Assembly: GCF_015461845.1 (NCBI RefSeq)
Contig: NZ_JACOPW010000001.1
Location: 1 to 64,000 of the forward strand
DNA length: 64,000 nt
Direction of reading: 5' to 3'
Source of the DNA: Pseudomonas mucoides
Lineage (GTDB): Bacteria; Pseudomonadota; Gammaproteobacteria; Pseudomonadales; Pseudomonadaceae
Shown here: one piece after another, positions 29,542-38,258 of the stretch
Numbering within the stretch: the stretch's first letter is position 1
Layout: the number at the start of each line of letters is the position of its first letter
Program-made: the position numbers and the translations under genes
The notes under the pieces: generated by a model
The model's input: the letters and a program-made list of their open reading frames with translations, nothing else
Database searches by the model: none
What the model was told of the DNA's origin: nothing

Positions 29542-30404
29542 ACGGGATTTGTGTTTAGGCACTGGGCGAACAGTTGCTGGATCGGCTGCGTACGCTGGCT
29601 ATAACGCTGCAGCAGCACGATCTCCCGATAAAACGTCAACTCACCCAACGGAATGATCCTGACCTTCGCCCCATACTCCAGCCACAATCCCGCTTCCGGC
29701 AGCAGCGACACGCCCAACCCACACTCAACCATTTTCACAATGGCTTCCAGTTCATCCAGCTCCAGCGCCACGTGCACGTCAATCTGCTGTTCACGCAGAA
29801 ACCGTGTCACCAGACGTCCGCCGAACGAGTTGCGGTCATAGCGCACATGCGGATGACTGGCGAGGATGTGTAATGGGTCATCGCCCTCAAGGTCCATCGG
29901 AACGATCAGCACGAACGGTTCCCGGCGAATCACCTGCGCCGACAACTCCTTGGGCAGCTCAAACGGCGGCTTGATCAAAATGGCCAGGTCCACCTCACTG
30001 GTGTCCACCTGACTCAACAGATTCAGCGACACGCCCGGCACCAGTTTCGGCTCCAGCAGCGGTGCCTGCTGCCTCAAGCGCAACAACGCCTGGGGCAACA
30101 ACCCGGTCTGAGCCGTGGCCACAGCACCAATCTTCAACTCGCCTCGGTATTCACTGACGTCATCACTGACTGCCATGCGGCTGAACGTTTCCAGCATCTC
30201 CCTGGCCATCGGCAACGCCCGTTGCCCCGCCGCATTAAGAATCGCCTGGCGCCCCGTACGGTCGAACAACCGGATACCCAGCGCCTGCTCCAGATTGCGC
30301 ATTTGCGCGCTGACCGCCGACTGCGTGAGGCCAATGTGCATCCCGGCCGCCGCAAAGGTGCCGTACTGCGTCACGGCAATGAACGTCTTGAGTTCGCGCA
30401 GCAT
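29538..30404 (-). CDS. LysR family transcriptional regulator
   Basis: A 288-residue LysR protein with a standard HTH (FAAAGMHIGLTQSAVSAQMR, residues about 17-36) and effector domain from about residue 90. It is divergent from a VOC-amidase pair across a 114-bp AT-rich gap (30405-30518), the usual layout for a LysR controlling its neighbour. Its last codons touch the REPIN. The inducer is unknown. Confidence 0.92.
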   Translation of the reverse strand: MLRELKTFIAVTQYGTFAAAGMHIGLTQSAVSAQMRNLEQALGIRLFDRTGRQAILNAAGQRALPMAREMLETFSRMAVSDDVSEYRGELKIGAVATAQTGLLPQALLRLRQQAPLLEPKLVPGVSLNLLSQVDTSEVDLAILIKPPFELPKELSAQVIRREPFVLIVPMDLEGDDPLHILASHPHVRYDRNSFGGRLVTRFLREQQIDVHVALELDELEAIVKMVECGLGVSLLPEAGLWLEYGAKVRIIPLGELTFYREIVLLQRYSQRTQPIQQLFAQCLNTNPV

Positions 30405-30518
30405 GATCGCCCCTGATTGATCGAAATAATTTGAGCTCGACGCAAAAACTATCGTCTTTTAATCAAAAAGCACAGCGCTAAACTCAGCGTCACACAACGA
30501 CCATCCGAGGCTTGATCG

Positions 30519-30944
30519 ATGCAATTGTCCCCTTTCCACTTGGCGATCCCGGTGTATGACCTGACCGCCGCGCGAAATTTTTACGGTGAGGTATTTGGCC
30601 TGGAAGAGGGTCGTTCCAGCGATCACTGGGTCGATTTCAACTTTTTCGGCCATCAACTGGTGATTCACCTCGCGCCGAAAAACGCTTCTCAGGAATCCGC
30701 GCACACCAATGCCGTGGACGGCCATAACGTGCCTGTCCCGCATTTCGGCGTGGTCTTGAGCATGAATGAATGGGAAGCACTGGCGCAGCGGCTGACCGCG
30801 CTGGGCACGGCGTTTGTGATCGAACCGGGCATTCGCTTTCAGGGCCTGGTGGGCGAACAAGCCACCATGTTCCTCTTCGACCCGTGCGGGAATGCGCTGG
30901 AGTTCAAGGCGTTCAAGGACATCAGTCAGTTGTTTGCCAAATGA
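30519..30944 (+). CDS. VOC family protein (glyoxalase/dioxygenase superfamily)
   Basis: A 141-residue two-module vicinal-oxygen-chelate protein. Candidate metal ligands are His8 in FHLAIPV, a central His in [15 protein letters not shown] and the late Glu in GNALEFKAF. Many such proteins are dioxygenases, isomerases or resistance proteins; no specific reaction can be assigned. It is translationally coupled to the following amidase (ATGA overlap) and probably regulated by the divergent LysR protein. Confidence 0.87.
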   Translation: MQLSPFHLAIPVYDLTAARNFYGEVFGLEEGRSSDHWVDFNFFGHQLVIHLAPKNASQESAHTNAVDGHNVPVPHFGVVLSMNEWEALAQRLTALGTAFVIEPGIRFQGLVGEQATMFLFDPCGNALEFKAFKDISQLFAK

Positions 30945-32218
30945 CCCGCCTCGCCCCGGACGCCACGCGTCTCAGCGAGTCGGTGATCAACGGTGAGACG
31001 ACGCCTCTCGCCATTGCAGAATCGATGATCGAGCGCATTCTTGCGCAGGAACCGGATATTCAGGCCTTCGTCTCGTTCGACGCCCGACAGGTACGCGCCG
31101 ATGCCGCGCAGAACAAGGGTCAAGGGCTGCTGGCCGGCGTGCCCGTGGGCATCAAGGACATCTTCGACACCGCTGAGTACCCCACGCAATTTCACTCACC
31201 CATTTATACCGGCCATCAACCGTCCCGGGATGCCCACGTCGTTACACTGCTGCGCCAGGCCGGCGCGCTGATCATGGGCAAGACCCACACCACCGAGTTT
31301 GCCTATATGCAGACCGGTCCAACCCGCAACCCCCATGACCTCGCTCGCACGCCAGGCAGTTCCAGCGCGGGTTCGGCTGCAGGGATGGCAGCGGGTTTCT
31401 TTGCATTGGCGCTGGGCACCCAGACCGCTGGCTCATTGCTCAAGCCGGCGTCCTACTGCGGCCTCTTTGCCTTCAAGCCGTCGCTGGGACTGGTGTCGCT
31501 GGAAGGGGTAAAACCGCTGGCGCCGAGCTTCGACACCGTGGGTTGGTATGGTCGATCGGTGCGCGATCTGCAGTTGGTGGCGCGAGTGCTGATCCCTGGT
31601 TTCGTCGTACCTGACGTCGAGCGGCGTCCACTGCGATTGGGTTTCTGCCGCACATCACGCTGGGATCAAGTGGACCCGCAAGTGGCTCAAGCTCTGGAAC
31701 AGGCTGCGGATCAGCTAAGAAACGCCGGCCATCAAGTGAGCGACGTCCGGCTACCCGATGAATTTGCCGGGGTGTTCGACGACCATCAACTGATCAATGA
31801 CTGCGAAGGCGCCCGTTCGCTGGCAAAGGAATTTCAACGGCACCGGACTCAATTGAGCCCTTCGACATTGGCCATGTTCGAGCGAGCGGCGGCGACCAGC
31901 TGGGAACAGGAGTCAGCTGCCAAGGCACGTCTGGCCCGACTTGCACCAGTTTTGGAAGAGCATTGCCAACCCTTCGACGCCATGCTCGGCGCCTCCTGCG
32001 GGATGGTCGCGCCTGTCGGCCTTGAAAGCACCGGACCGTCAGACTTCATCAAGTTCTGGGGAGCGTTTGGCTGGCCGCAGATCAACCTTCCCTTGAATCG
32101 CGTCGAAGGTCGTCTACCGATCGGGTTACAGCTGATCGGACGGTTCAGAGACGATGGTCACTTATTGCGTACCGCCGAGCACGTAGCCGCGGACTTGCAA
32201 AGTATCGCTCAACCCTGA
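30941..32218 (+). CDS. Amidase signature family protein
   Basis: A 425-residue enzyme of the GatA/amidase family that hydrolyses C-N bonds. The Ser-cisSer-Lys triad is visible: Lys in [12 protein letters not shown] (near 70), the Gly/Ser-rich stretch [14 protein letters not shown] with the middle Ser, and the nucleophile region [16 protein letters not shown]. It overlaps the VOC stop by four bases, so the two products likely act in one pathway. No gatB or gatC is adjacent, arguing against a tRNA amidotransferase role. Confidence 0.9.
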   Translation: MTRLAPDATRLSESVINGETTPLAIAESMIERILAQEPDIQAFVSFDARQVRADAAQNKGQGLLAGVPVGIKDIFDTAEYPTQFHSPIYTGHQPSRDAHVVTLLRQAGALIMGKTHTTEFAYMQTGPTRNPHDLARTPGSSSAGSAAGMAAGFFALALGTQTAGSLLKPASYCGLFAFKPSLGLVSLEGVKPLAPSFDTVGWYGRSVRDLQLVARVLIPGFVVPDVERRPLRLGFCRTSRWDQVDPQVAQALEQAADQLRNAGHQVSDVRLPDEFAGVFDDHQLINDCEGARSLAKEFQRHRTQLSPSTLAMFERAAATSWEQESAAKARLARLAPVLEEHCQPFDAMLGASCGMVAPVGLESTGPSDFIKFWGAFGWPQINLPLNRVEGRLPIGLQLIGRFRDDGHLLRTAEHVAADLQSIAQP

Positions 32219-32814
32219 ATTGACAGCGATTTTCCAGCGCGCATGGCCTCATCGACCACAGCCAGCAGTTCTTCCGCGCACTGATGCAACTGCTGCTCAC
32301 ATTCGATCTGTCCGAGACTGAAGTGCAGGTCAGAACGGCGATGCACCGTGGCGTTACGCTCAGCGAGTATTTCTTCGAGTCGCGCCCGGATAGCGGCGAT
32401 ATCCACAATGCTTGAACCCAGCAGCAAGGCAACGAATTTGTCGCTGCCGAGCCGGCCGACCACATCGCTTTCGCGAAACGCGATTCGCAGCACATCCGCG
32501 AAGGTTTTCAGCGCACGGTCGCCCTCGGCGCGGCCATACAGATAGTTGATGTGCTTGAGCTCATCGAGCTTGAAATGCAACAGCGTCGTCGGTTTGTCCA
32601 GTTGCTGGCAGGCGTCCAGCCCCTGTTGGGCCAATACGGTGAAACCGTGGCGGTTGGGCAGCAGCGTCAACTCATCCATGCTCGCCATCTGCACGCCCAT
32701 CAGCTCTTGCTCAGCCTTGTGGGCCAGGTCGCGCAGTAATTGACGCTCCTGTTGTGGCGAACGCAATGGATCAGCGCGAACGCCGTTTTTCACCGGTTTG
32801 CCTGGGATCAACAT
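32209..32814 (-). CDS. GGDEF-domain protein with degenerate active site
   Basis: A 201-residue protein comprising a short N-terminal coiled segment and a single diguanylate-cyclase-type domain (DELTLLPNRHGF to the C-terminus). The catalytic signature reads RLGSDKF instead of RLGGDEF, so the second Gly is Ser and the catalytic Glu is Lys. This should abolish c-di-GMP synthesis. No transmembrane or sensor domain is attached. It might bind c-di-GMP or GTP, or act by protein interaction. Its 3' end overlaps the convergent amidase by ten bases. Confidence 0.88.
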   Translation of the reverse strand: MLIPGKPVKNGVRADPLRSPQQERQLLRDLAHKAEQELMGVQMASMDELTLLPNRHGFTVLAQQGLDACQQLDKPTTLLHFKLDELKHINYLYGRAEGDRALKTFADVLRIAFRESDVVGRLGSDKFVALLLGSSIVDIAAIRARLEEILAERNATVHRRSDLHFSLGQIECEQQLHQCAEELLAVVDEAMRAGKSLSIQG

Positions 32815-32888
32815 GACTCACTCCAGTGGCGGGTATGGTCTTTAGAGTCGGCCATACCTGCATTGACTCCCTGTTAACGGACCGCCGG

Positions 32889-33467
32889 TCAGCTACCCAG
32901 CACCGGACAAGGGCCACCCGCCTCGGCCCACAGCTTGAATTGCGTGACAAAAATGTCGTGCGGCACCGGCACCGGGGCCCTGCCCTCACCAGGATTCCAG
33001 CCCCACAGCACCAGTTTGTCGTCGCTGACGTGTTTGATCAGTGCAGCGAAATCACGGTCGCCATTGCTGGCGCGGTCCTTGATCATCGCGCACAGTTTGT
33101 CCGCCGGCAGGCCGATCCAGGCCATCTTGTGCGACGCGGGCGGCAGGCTCCAGTGCGGCGCGCCCGGTGGCGCGTGCGGCCCGTAACTGGCCGGCGGATT
33201 GGCCTCGGCGTGACAGGTTGCACAGGGCAGTCCGGCCGCGCCCTTGCCGTCCATCCCGCGCACCACGTTCATGGCATGCGGGGTTCCGGCATCGAACTGC
33301 AACGGCGAATCCCCCGGAATGTGGCAGTTCTGGCAACGCGGACTTTGAAAGACTTTCTGCACCGTATCGAATGCCTTGATCGCTTCCTTGTCGTCCGCAA
33401 ACAGGTCTTCGGCGTAGCCCGCCAGACCAATCAACAGCACCGCGCCCAACATCAGATGTCGTTTCAT
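32889..33467 (-). CDS. Periplasmic di-heme cytochrome c of the molybdenum hydroxylase
   Basis: A 192-residue exported protein (signal MKRHLMLGAVLLIGLAGYAE) with two heme-binding motifs, CQNCH and CATCH. It immediately follows the molybdenum-subunit gene with one base between stop and start, so it probably accepts electrons from that enzyme and passes them to the respiratory chain. The pattern matches cytochromes annotated alongside isoquinoline 1-oxidoreductase-type operons. Neither methionine ligand can be assigned with certainty. Confidence 0.88.
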   Translation of the reverse strand: MKRHLMLGAVLLIGLAGYAEDLFADDKEAIKAFDTVQKVFQSPRCQNCHIPGDSPLQFDAGTPHAMNVVRGMDGKGAAGLPCATCHAEANPPASYGPHAPPGAPHWSLPPASHKMAWIGLPADKLCAMIKDRASNGDRDFAALIKHVSDDKLVLWGWNPGEGRAPVPVPHDIFVTQFKLWAEAGGPCPVLGS

Positions 33468-33468
33468 G

Positions 33469-35637
33469 TCACACCCCCGACAGTTGCAGCGGCAGCTCGC
33501 GCAAGCGCTGCCCGGTCAGGGCAAACACTGCGTTGGCGACGGCCGGTGCGGTGGGTGGAACGCCGGCCTCACCGATGCCGCCGGACCGTTCGGTACTGGG
33601 CACGATATGCACCTCCACCACCGGCATTTCGTTGAGCCGCAACACCTGATAATCGTGGTAATTGGATTGCACCACCTGTCCGTCCTTGAAGGTCAGTTTG
33701 CTGTGCAAGGCGAAGCCGAGGCCGAAGGTGATGCAGGATTCCATTTGCGCTGCGATGCTCATCGGGTTGACCGCAATCCCGCAGTCCACCGCGCACACCA
33801 CCCGGTGCACACGGATTTTGAGGTTGTCCTGGGACACTTCGGCGACGTGCGCCACGTAGCTGCCGAACGACTCGTGCACCGCGACGCCCAAGGCGTGGCC
33901 GTCCGGCAACGGCGCGGTCCAGTTGGCTTTTTCGACCGCCAGATTGAGCACGCCCAAGTGCCTTGGATGGTTCTTGAGCAAGGTTCGTCGGTATTCCACC
34001 GGATCCTTGCCGGCCGCCTCGGCCAGCTCATCGATCAACGATTCCATGACGAACGCTGTGTGGCTGTGCCCGACCGAACGCAGCCACAACACACTGATAC
34101 CGGTTTTCGGCGAGTGCAGCTCCACCTCGTGATTGGCCAGGTCTTCCAGATAAGGGCTGTCGGCGACACCTTCCACTGAAGTCTTGTCGACCCCATCCTT
34201 GACCATGGTCGCCGCAAACGCAGTACCGTCCATGATCGACTGCCCGACCATCACGTGTTTCCAGGCAATCGGCATACCGCCGGCATCCAGGCCGATATTG
34301 GCCTGATGCAGGAACATCGAGCGGTAGTAACCGCCGCGAATGTCGTCCTCGCGCGACCACACGGTTTTCACCGGCACGCCCGCCGCTTTGGCAACCTGCA
34401 CGGCTTCGGCGACAAAATCCGAGGTCGGATTGGCCCGGCGACCGAAGCCGCCACCGAGGAATTCGGTGTGGATTTCCACCTGTTCGGGTTTGAGCCCGGT
34501 GATCTTGCCCGCGATCATTTGATCCAGTGTCTGAAACTGCGTACCGGTCCAGATTTCGCACTTGTCCTCGGAGATTTTCACCGTGCAATTGAGCGGCTCC
34601 ATCGGCGCATGGGCCAGGTACGGCACGCTGTATTCAACGTCGATCTTCTTCGTTGCTTTGCCCAGTGCCGCCGTTGCATCGCCTGCCTTGCTCGCCGAAC
34701 GACCGGGCGTGGCAGCCAGTTTGCGGAAACTCTCCAGCAGCTTCTGGCTGTCGAGCCCGGTGTTCGGCCCCAGGTCCCAGTCGACTTTCAGCGCATCGCG
34801 TCCCAGCTTCGCGGCCCAGTAATGATCGGCAATTACCGCCACGCCCGTGGGCACCTGCACCACTTTATGCACGCCCGGTACCGCCAGCGCTTCTGCGCCT
34901 TCGAAGGATTTGACGCTGCCGCCGAACACCGGCGAGCGGGCGACCATGGCGGTCATCAAGCCGTCGAACTGCACGTCCATGCCGAACGTGGCCCGCCCGG
35001 TGATTTTCTCCGGTGTGTCCAGGCGCTTGGTGGGTTTGCCGATGACCTTCCAGTCCTTGGCCTCTTTTAATTTGATGGAGGCCGGATCCGGCACCGGCAA
35101 CTTGCCGGCGTCGTCGGCCAGTTCGCCGTAGGTGGCGCGCTTGTCACCGGCAATGACCACACCCGACTCGGTACGGATCTGCGAAGGCGCAACGTCGAAG
35201 CGCTTGGCCGCCGCTTGGATCAGCATCAAACGCGCCGCTGCACCGGCCTGCCGGTAGCGGTCAAACTCCATCCAGGTCGACGTCGAGCCGCCAGTGATCT
35301 GCATACCACCAAACCCGGCCAAACCGTAATCAGCGGCCGAGGCTGGTGAATGCTCGACGCGAATGGTCGTCCAGTCGGCGTCCAGCTCCTCGGCGATCAA
35401 CATGGTCAGGCCGGTCCAGATGCCCTGGCCCATTTCCGAATGGCCGAGCAGTACGGTGACGCTGTTGTCGTTGCCAATGCGCAGGAAAGCATTGGGTGCA
35501 AAAATGGTGCCCTCATTCTCCGCGCCCACGGCGAAACGATGGGCGCCGGGGATGACGAACGCCACCACCAGCCCACCCCCCAACAAAACACTGCCCTTGA
35601 GAAAACGGCGACGTGAGACATCCAGGATACTGTTCAT
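33469..35637 (-). CDS. iorB: Molybdenum hydroxylase large subunit (IorB/xanthine-dehydrogenase family)
   Basis: A 722-residue molybdopterin-binding subunit of the isoquinoline 1-oxidoreductase beta type. It carries a twin-arginine leader (SRRRFLKGSVLLGGGL), so the holoenzyme is exported folded to the periplasm. Cofactor motifs include GHSEMGQGIWTG, FLGGGFGRR and the final GIGEAGVPPTAPAVANA block with the base Glu. The real substrate may be an aldehyde or an N-heterocycle. ATG at 35637 is preceded by GGAGG; 24 bases separate it from the iron-sulfur subunit gene. Confidence 0.9.
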   Translation of the reverse strand: MNSILDVSRRRFLKGSVLLGGGLVVAFVIPGAHRFAVGAENEGTIFAPNAFLRIGNDNSVTVLLGHSEMGQGIWTGLTMLIAEELDADWTTIRVEHSPASAADYGLAGFGGMQITGGSTSTWMEFDRYRQAGAAARLMLIQAAAKRFDVAPSQIRTESGVVIAGDKRATYGELADDAGKLPVPDPASIKLKEAKDWKVIGKPTKRLDTPEKITGRATFGMDVQFDGLMTAMVARSPVFGGSVKSFEGAEALAVPGVHKVVQVPTGVAVIADHYWAAKLGRDALKVDWDLGPNTGLDSQKLLESFRKLAATPGRSASKAGDATAALGKATKKIDVEYSVPYLAHAPMEPLNCTVKISEDKCEIWTGTQFQTLDQMIAGKITGLKPEQVEIHTEFLGGGFGRRANPTSDFVAEAVQVAKAAGVPVKTVWSREDDIRGGYYRSMFLHQANIGLDAGGMPIAWKHVMVGQSIMDGTAFAATMVKDGVDKTSVEGVADSPYLEDLANHEVELHSPKTGISVLWLRSVGHSHTAFVMESLIDELAEAAGKDPVEYRRTLLKNHPRHLGVLNLAVEKANWTAPLPDGHALGVAVHESFGSYVAHVAEVSQDNLKIRVHRVVCAVDCGIAVNPMSIAAQMESCITFGLGFALHSKLTFKDGQVVQSNYHDYQVLRLNEMPVVEVHIVPSTERSGGIGEAGVPPTAPAVANAVFALTGQRLRELPLQLSGV

Positions 35638-35661
35638 CGTTCTGATTCCCTCCACATGGCA

Positions 35662-36117
35662 TCAACCGATCTCGGCGGCGCGTTTGACCGCCGCACGAAT
35701 CCTTGGGTAAGTGCCACAACGGCAGATGTTGCCGGAGAGCGCCTGATCGATGTCGCTGTCGGTGGGCTTGGGAATTTTTGCCAGTAATGCGGCGGCGGAC
35801 ATGATTTGCCCGGACTGGCAGTAACCGCACTGCACCACGTCGAGTTCGGCCCAGGCTTGCTGCACCGGGTGCGAACCATCAGTGGACAGGCCTTCGATGG
35901 TGAGGATTTTTTGCCCGTTGGCCACGGCGGTCGCGGGCGTGATGCAGGAACGTAATGGCGCACCATCGACGTGCACGGTGCAGGCACCACACTGGGCCAT
36001 GCCGCAACCGAATTTGGTGCCGGTAAGGTGCGCGACATCGCGCAGGACCCAGAGCAGCGGCATGTCCGCGGGGACATCCAGCGCCTGATCCTTGCCATTG
36101 ATGTTGAGGGTCAGCAT
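35662..36117 (-). CDS. iorA: Molybdenum hydroxylase [2Fe-2S] small subunit (IorA type)
   Basis: A 151-residue protein with two [2Fe-2S] sites. The N-terminal ferredoxin-like cluster is bound by [13 protein letters not shown] plus a further Cys in LRSC, and the second by [10 protein letters not shown] and CRCGTYPR. It lacks any signal and is presumably carried to the periplasm with the Tat-tagged large subunit. It is the first gene of a three-gene operon with iorB and the cytochrome gene. The ATG at 36117 has AGGAA seven bases upstream. No FAD subunit gene is present, as in other IorAB-type enzymes. Confidence 0.92.
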   Translation of the reverse strand: MLTLNINGKDQALDVPADMPLLWVLRDVAHLTGTKFGCGMAQCGACTVHVDGAPLRSCITPATAVANGQKILTIEGLSTDGSHPVQQAWAELDVVQCGYCQSGQIMSAAALLAKIPKPTDSDIDQALSGNICRCGTYPRIRAAVKRAAEIG

Positions 36118-36468
36118 TGCGAATTTCCTCAGACTCACGGTGTTCTGAAGGGCGTCGCCATAACAATCAAATACCTGTGCGCGCCTTGGGTTATCCCTTC
36201 AGCTAAGCGCAAAATGCCGGGCGAGACCGGTTCATCGACCACCGGTCACACCTTGAACCCCAATCTGATGGCTGTTTTGCCGCCGCCAAACCCGCGACAC
36301 TGCGTTCGCCTGTAGCAGCTGTCGGCACCCGCCAGATCCCTCGATCATGCCAGCGCCACAAGCGCCCCAGATGCAAAGTGCCCATCAGGCAATAAGGATG
36401 GGCGCAGGTATCGGCAGCAACCACGCCAATCGCGCCAGCAGCCACACCAGTAACAGCGTTTTCTCACT
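36118..36468. other. Intergenic region without a supported gene
   Basis: About 350 bases upstream of iorA and downstream of the small membrane protein gene. It should contain the iorAB promoter. A partial REP-like fragment (GTAGCAGCTGTCGGCACC) lies near 36313. An 80-codon frame on the minus strand (36203-36445) has no Shine-Dalgarno sequence and an atypical composition and is not called. Confidence 0.6.
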
Positions 36469-36717
36469 TCAAGCCACCACAGGGATCAGGGCTTTAGACA
36501 ACCGGTATTGGGCCAGCAAGCGCATGACGTAGCCGATCTTGAGCAATGTAGGGCCGATGATGGTCATGGCATGCATCGCCACCAACAACGCGATGGGCAT
36601 ATGACCGTCGTACAGGTAGGCGCCATAGATCCCGGCAAACAGCATGACCAGGCCGGCGCCGAGCACTTTGCTCGACAGGTACAGAACGCGCAGAGGGTTG
36701 TTGAGAAAATCGAACAT
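36469..36717 (-). CDS. Small two-helix membrane protein, PpyR-like
   Basis: An 82-residue protein with two predicted membrane helices, SSKVLGAGLVMLFAGIYGAY and a second from IALLVAMHAMTIIGPTL, followed by a basic tail. AGGAG lies nine bases before the ATG, so it is a real gene. The HAMTIIGPTLLKIGYVMRL block recalls small Pseudomonas proteins annotated as transmembrane sensor/regulator PpyR, linked in P. aeruginosa to psl and pyoverdine expression. That link is from memory and needs checking. Three 11-bp repeats lie upstream. Confidence 0.72.
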   Translation of the reverse strand: MFDFLNNPLRVLYLSSKVLGAGLVMLFAGIYGAYLYDGHMPIALLVAMHAMTIIGPTLLKIGYVMRLLAQYRLSKALIPVVA

Positions 36718-36815
36718 ATTGTCGTACTCCTGAATCGGGTCAGTTGTACGTTGGGAATATCACGCGCCGTGCCAGATATTGGCCCCTTTAAAATCAATAC
36801 GTTGAACGCATAAGA

Positions 36816-36872
36816 GTCATATCGACCAAACCACAAAATAGTCACTATGACCCACAAACAAGTCATATTGAC
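36816..36872. promoter_or_regulatory. Three GTCA-N3-YGAC repeats upstream of the small membrane protein
   Basis: GTCATATCGAC (36816-36826), GTCACTATGAC (36841-36851) and GTCATATTGAC (36862-36872) are spaced 25 and 21 bases start to start. Each is a perfect or near-perfect GTCA-N3-TGAC palindrome. They lie about 100-155 bases before the membrane-protein ATG and about 110-165 bases before the truncated VOC gene, in an AT-rich stretch, so they look like operator sites. The binding protein is unknown. Confidence 0.5.
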
Positions 36873-36981
36873 TCGATACTTCGGCAAGATTTGCGATCTA
36901 CGGTCCGACCAGTCAGCGCCAGGCCGACTACGCTGATAGCCCAGCATGAGTAACCCGTAGAGGAGCGCCACCCTGCAACGC

Positions 36982-37200
36982 GTGCAAAAACTGACTCCCT
37001 GCCTTTGGTTTGACACTCAGGCCGAAGAGGCGGCAAAGTTTTACTGTTCGATCTTCGATCACTCAAAAATCACTACCCCCCCCCATTACGGCAAGGCTGG
37101 CCAAGAGATTCACGCCATGCCCGAGGGCATGGTGCTGACCGATCCAGCGCACGGAAATGCTGAAAAGCTCGAACACCACCAAGTCTCAACGAGCCTTTGA
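36982..37200 (+). pseudogene. Truncated PhnB-like VOC protein gene
   Basis: A GTG-started frame encodes KLTPCLWFDTQAEEAAKFYC and SIFDHSKIT, the characteristic start of PhnB-like VOC proteins (3-demethylubiquinone methyltransferase-domain family), normally 140-160 residues. Similarity is lost after about residue 50 (near MPEGMVLT) and the frame stops at 72 residues, so the C-terminal two thirds are missing. An internal deletion ending just before the araC gene is the simplest explanation. Confidence 0.65.
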
Positions 37201-37248
37201 CGGCGAGAGCTAATACACTCCGTTGCTGGCCTGCCGAGGACATTGACG

Positions 37249-38082
37249 ATGAAGCACACCGTTGCCAAAGACGCTGACAAAGCCCCCCGCTTCTGGCGTG
37301 ACGATGCCCTGCCCTTCATCGAAGCCCGCTCCATCGCCGACGGCCGCGAGGTCTGCTACACCCGGCATTCCCATGAGCACTTTTCCATCGGTGCGATCAC
37401 CGCCGGGCGCAGCACCTACCTTCACGAGCAAGCGCAGTTCGAGGTCAGCACCGGCACCGTGGTGTTGATGAACCCTGATGATGTGCATGCCTGCAATCCG
37501 ATCGACGACCAGCCGTGGTCGTACCTGATGCTGTACGTCGAGACGCCTTGGCTGACCGATCTGCAACATCAGCTCGGTTTCAGCCAGGATTCGGCCTTCA
37601 GACGCTTTTCCATCACCCACACCCGCGACGGCAACCTGTTCGCCGGCCTCAACGATTTGTACGAAATACTGGTTGATCCTCTGCAGGATGTGTTGTGCAA
37701 ACACAGCGCGGCGGTAGAGTTTTTTACCGAGGTACAACAGCGGCTCAACCCGGTCGATCAAGCGCCGCGCGAACCCAATTTCAAGCTGGAGCGGGCTGCC
37801 GACTACATTCGTGACAACTGCACACACCCACTCAAGCTCGAAGACATTTGCGACGCGGCTCAACTGTCGCCGTCCTACCTGATTCGCGCCTTCAAGCAAC
37901 ATTACGGCATGACACCCCATGCCTTTCTGGTTAACCGGCGTATCCAGTTCGCTCGTGATCAATTGCGCATTGGCAAGTTGATTGCTGATGTTGCCCTGGA
38001 AGCGGGATTTGCTGATCAGGCGCATTTCCAGCGCGTCTTCAAACAGCACCTGGCAGCGACACCCGGACAGTATCGCGGTTAA
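37249..38082 (+). CDS. AraC family transcriptional regulator
   Basis: A 277-residue regulator with an N-terminal cupin sensor domain (HSHEHFSIGAITAGRSTYLH) and a C-terminal double HTH from about residue 180. The HTH includes LKLEDICDAAQLSPSYLIRAF and IADVALEAGFADQAHFQRVF. ATG at 37249 has GAGGA eight bases upstream. Regulators of this type are commonly found next to LysE exporters in Pseudomonas, but here a large toxin-like gene separates it from the convergent lysE at 41924. Confidence 0.92.
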   Translation: MKHTVAKDADKAPRFWRDDALPFIEARSIADGREVCYTRHSHEHFSIGAITAGRSTYLHEQAQFEVSTGTVVLMNPDDVHACNPIDDQPWSYLMLYVETPWLTDLQHQLGFSQDSAFRRFSITHTRDGNLFAGLNDLYEILVDPLQDVLCKHSAAVEFFTEVQQRLNPVDQAPREPNFKLERAADYIRDNCTHPLKLEDICDAAQLSPSYLIRAFKQHYGMTPHAFLVNRRIQFARDQLRIGKLIADVALEAGFADQAHFQRVFKQHLAATPGQYRG

Positions 38083-38258
38083 GAAAACACTCTGCACTTA
38101 GAGCATTATCTAATTGCATGGAAACTATTAAAACCGCACTAAACCCATACACAAGTCATACAAAGACATACAACTAAAATGACAACGCAGCGCCCACTTA
38201 TTTAAGCTCCTCTTCCAAGTCACACCCGAAACCAACACCAGAAGATGGAACTTCTCAC

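Noticed and set aside
30770..30940. N-terminal extension of the amidase overlapping the VOC gene
   Set aside because: Translation is Gly/His/Arg-rich shadow sequence; ATG at 30941 overlaps the VOC stop as ATGA and matches the family start.
36203..36445. 80-codon minus-strand frame upstream of iorA
   Set aside because: No Shine-Dalgarno, atypical Trp/Arg-rich composition, no recognisable domain; treated as intergenic.
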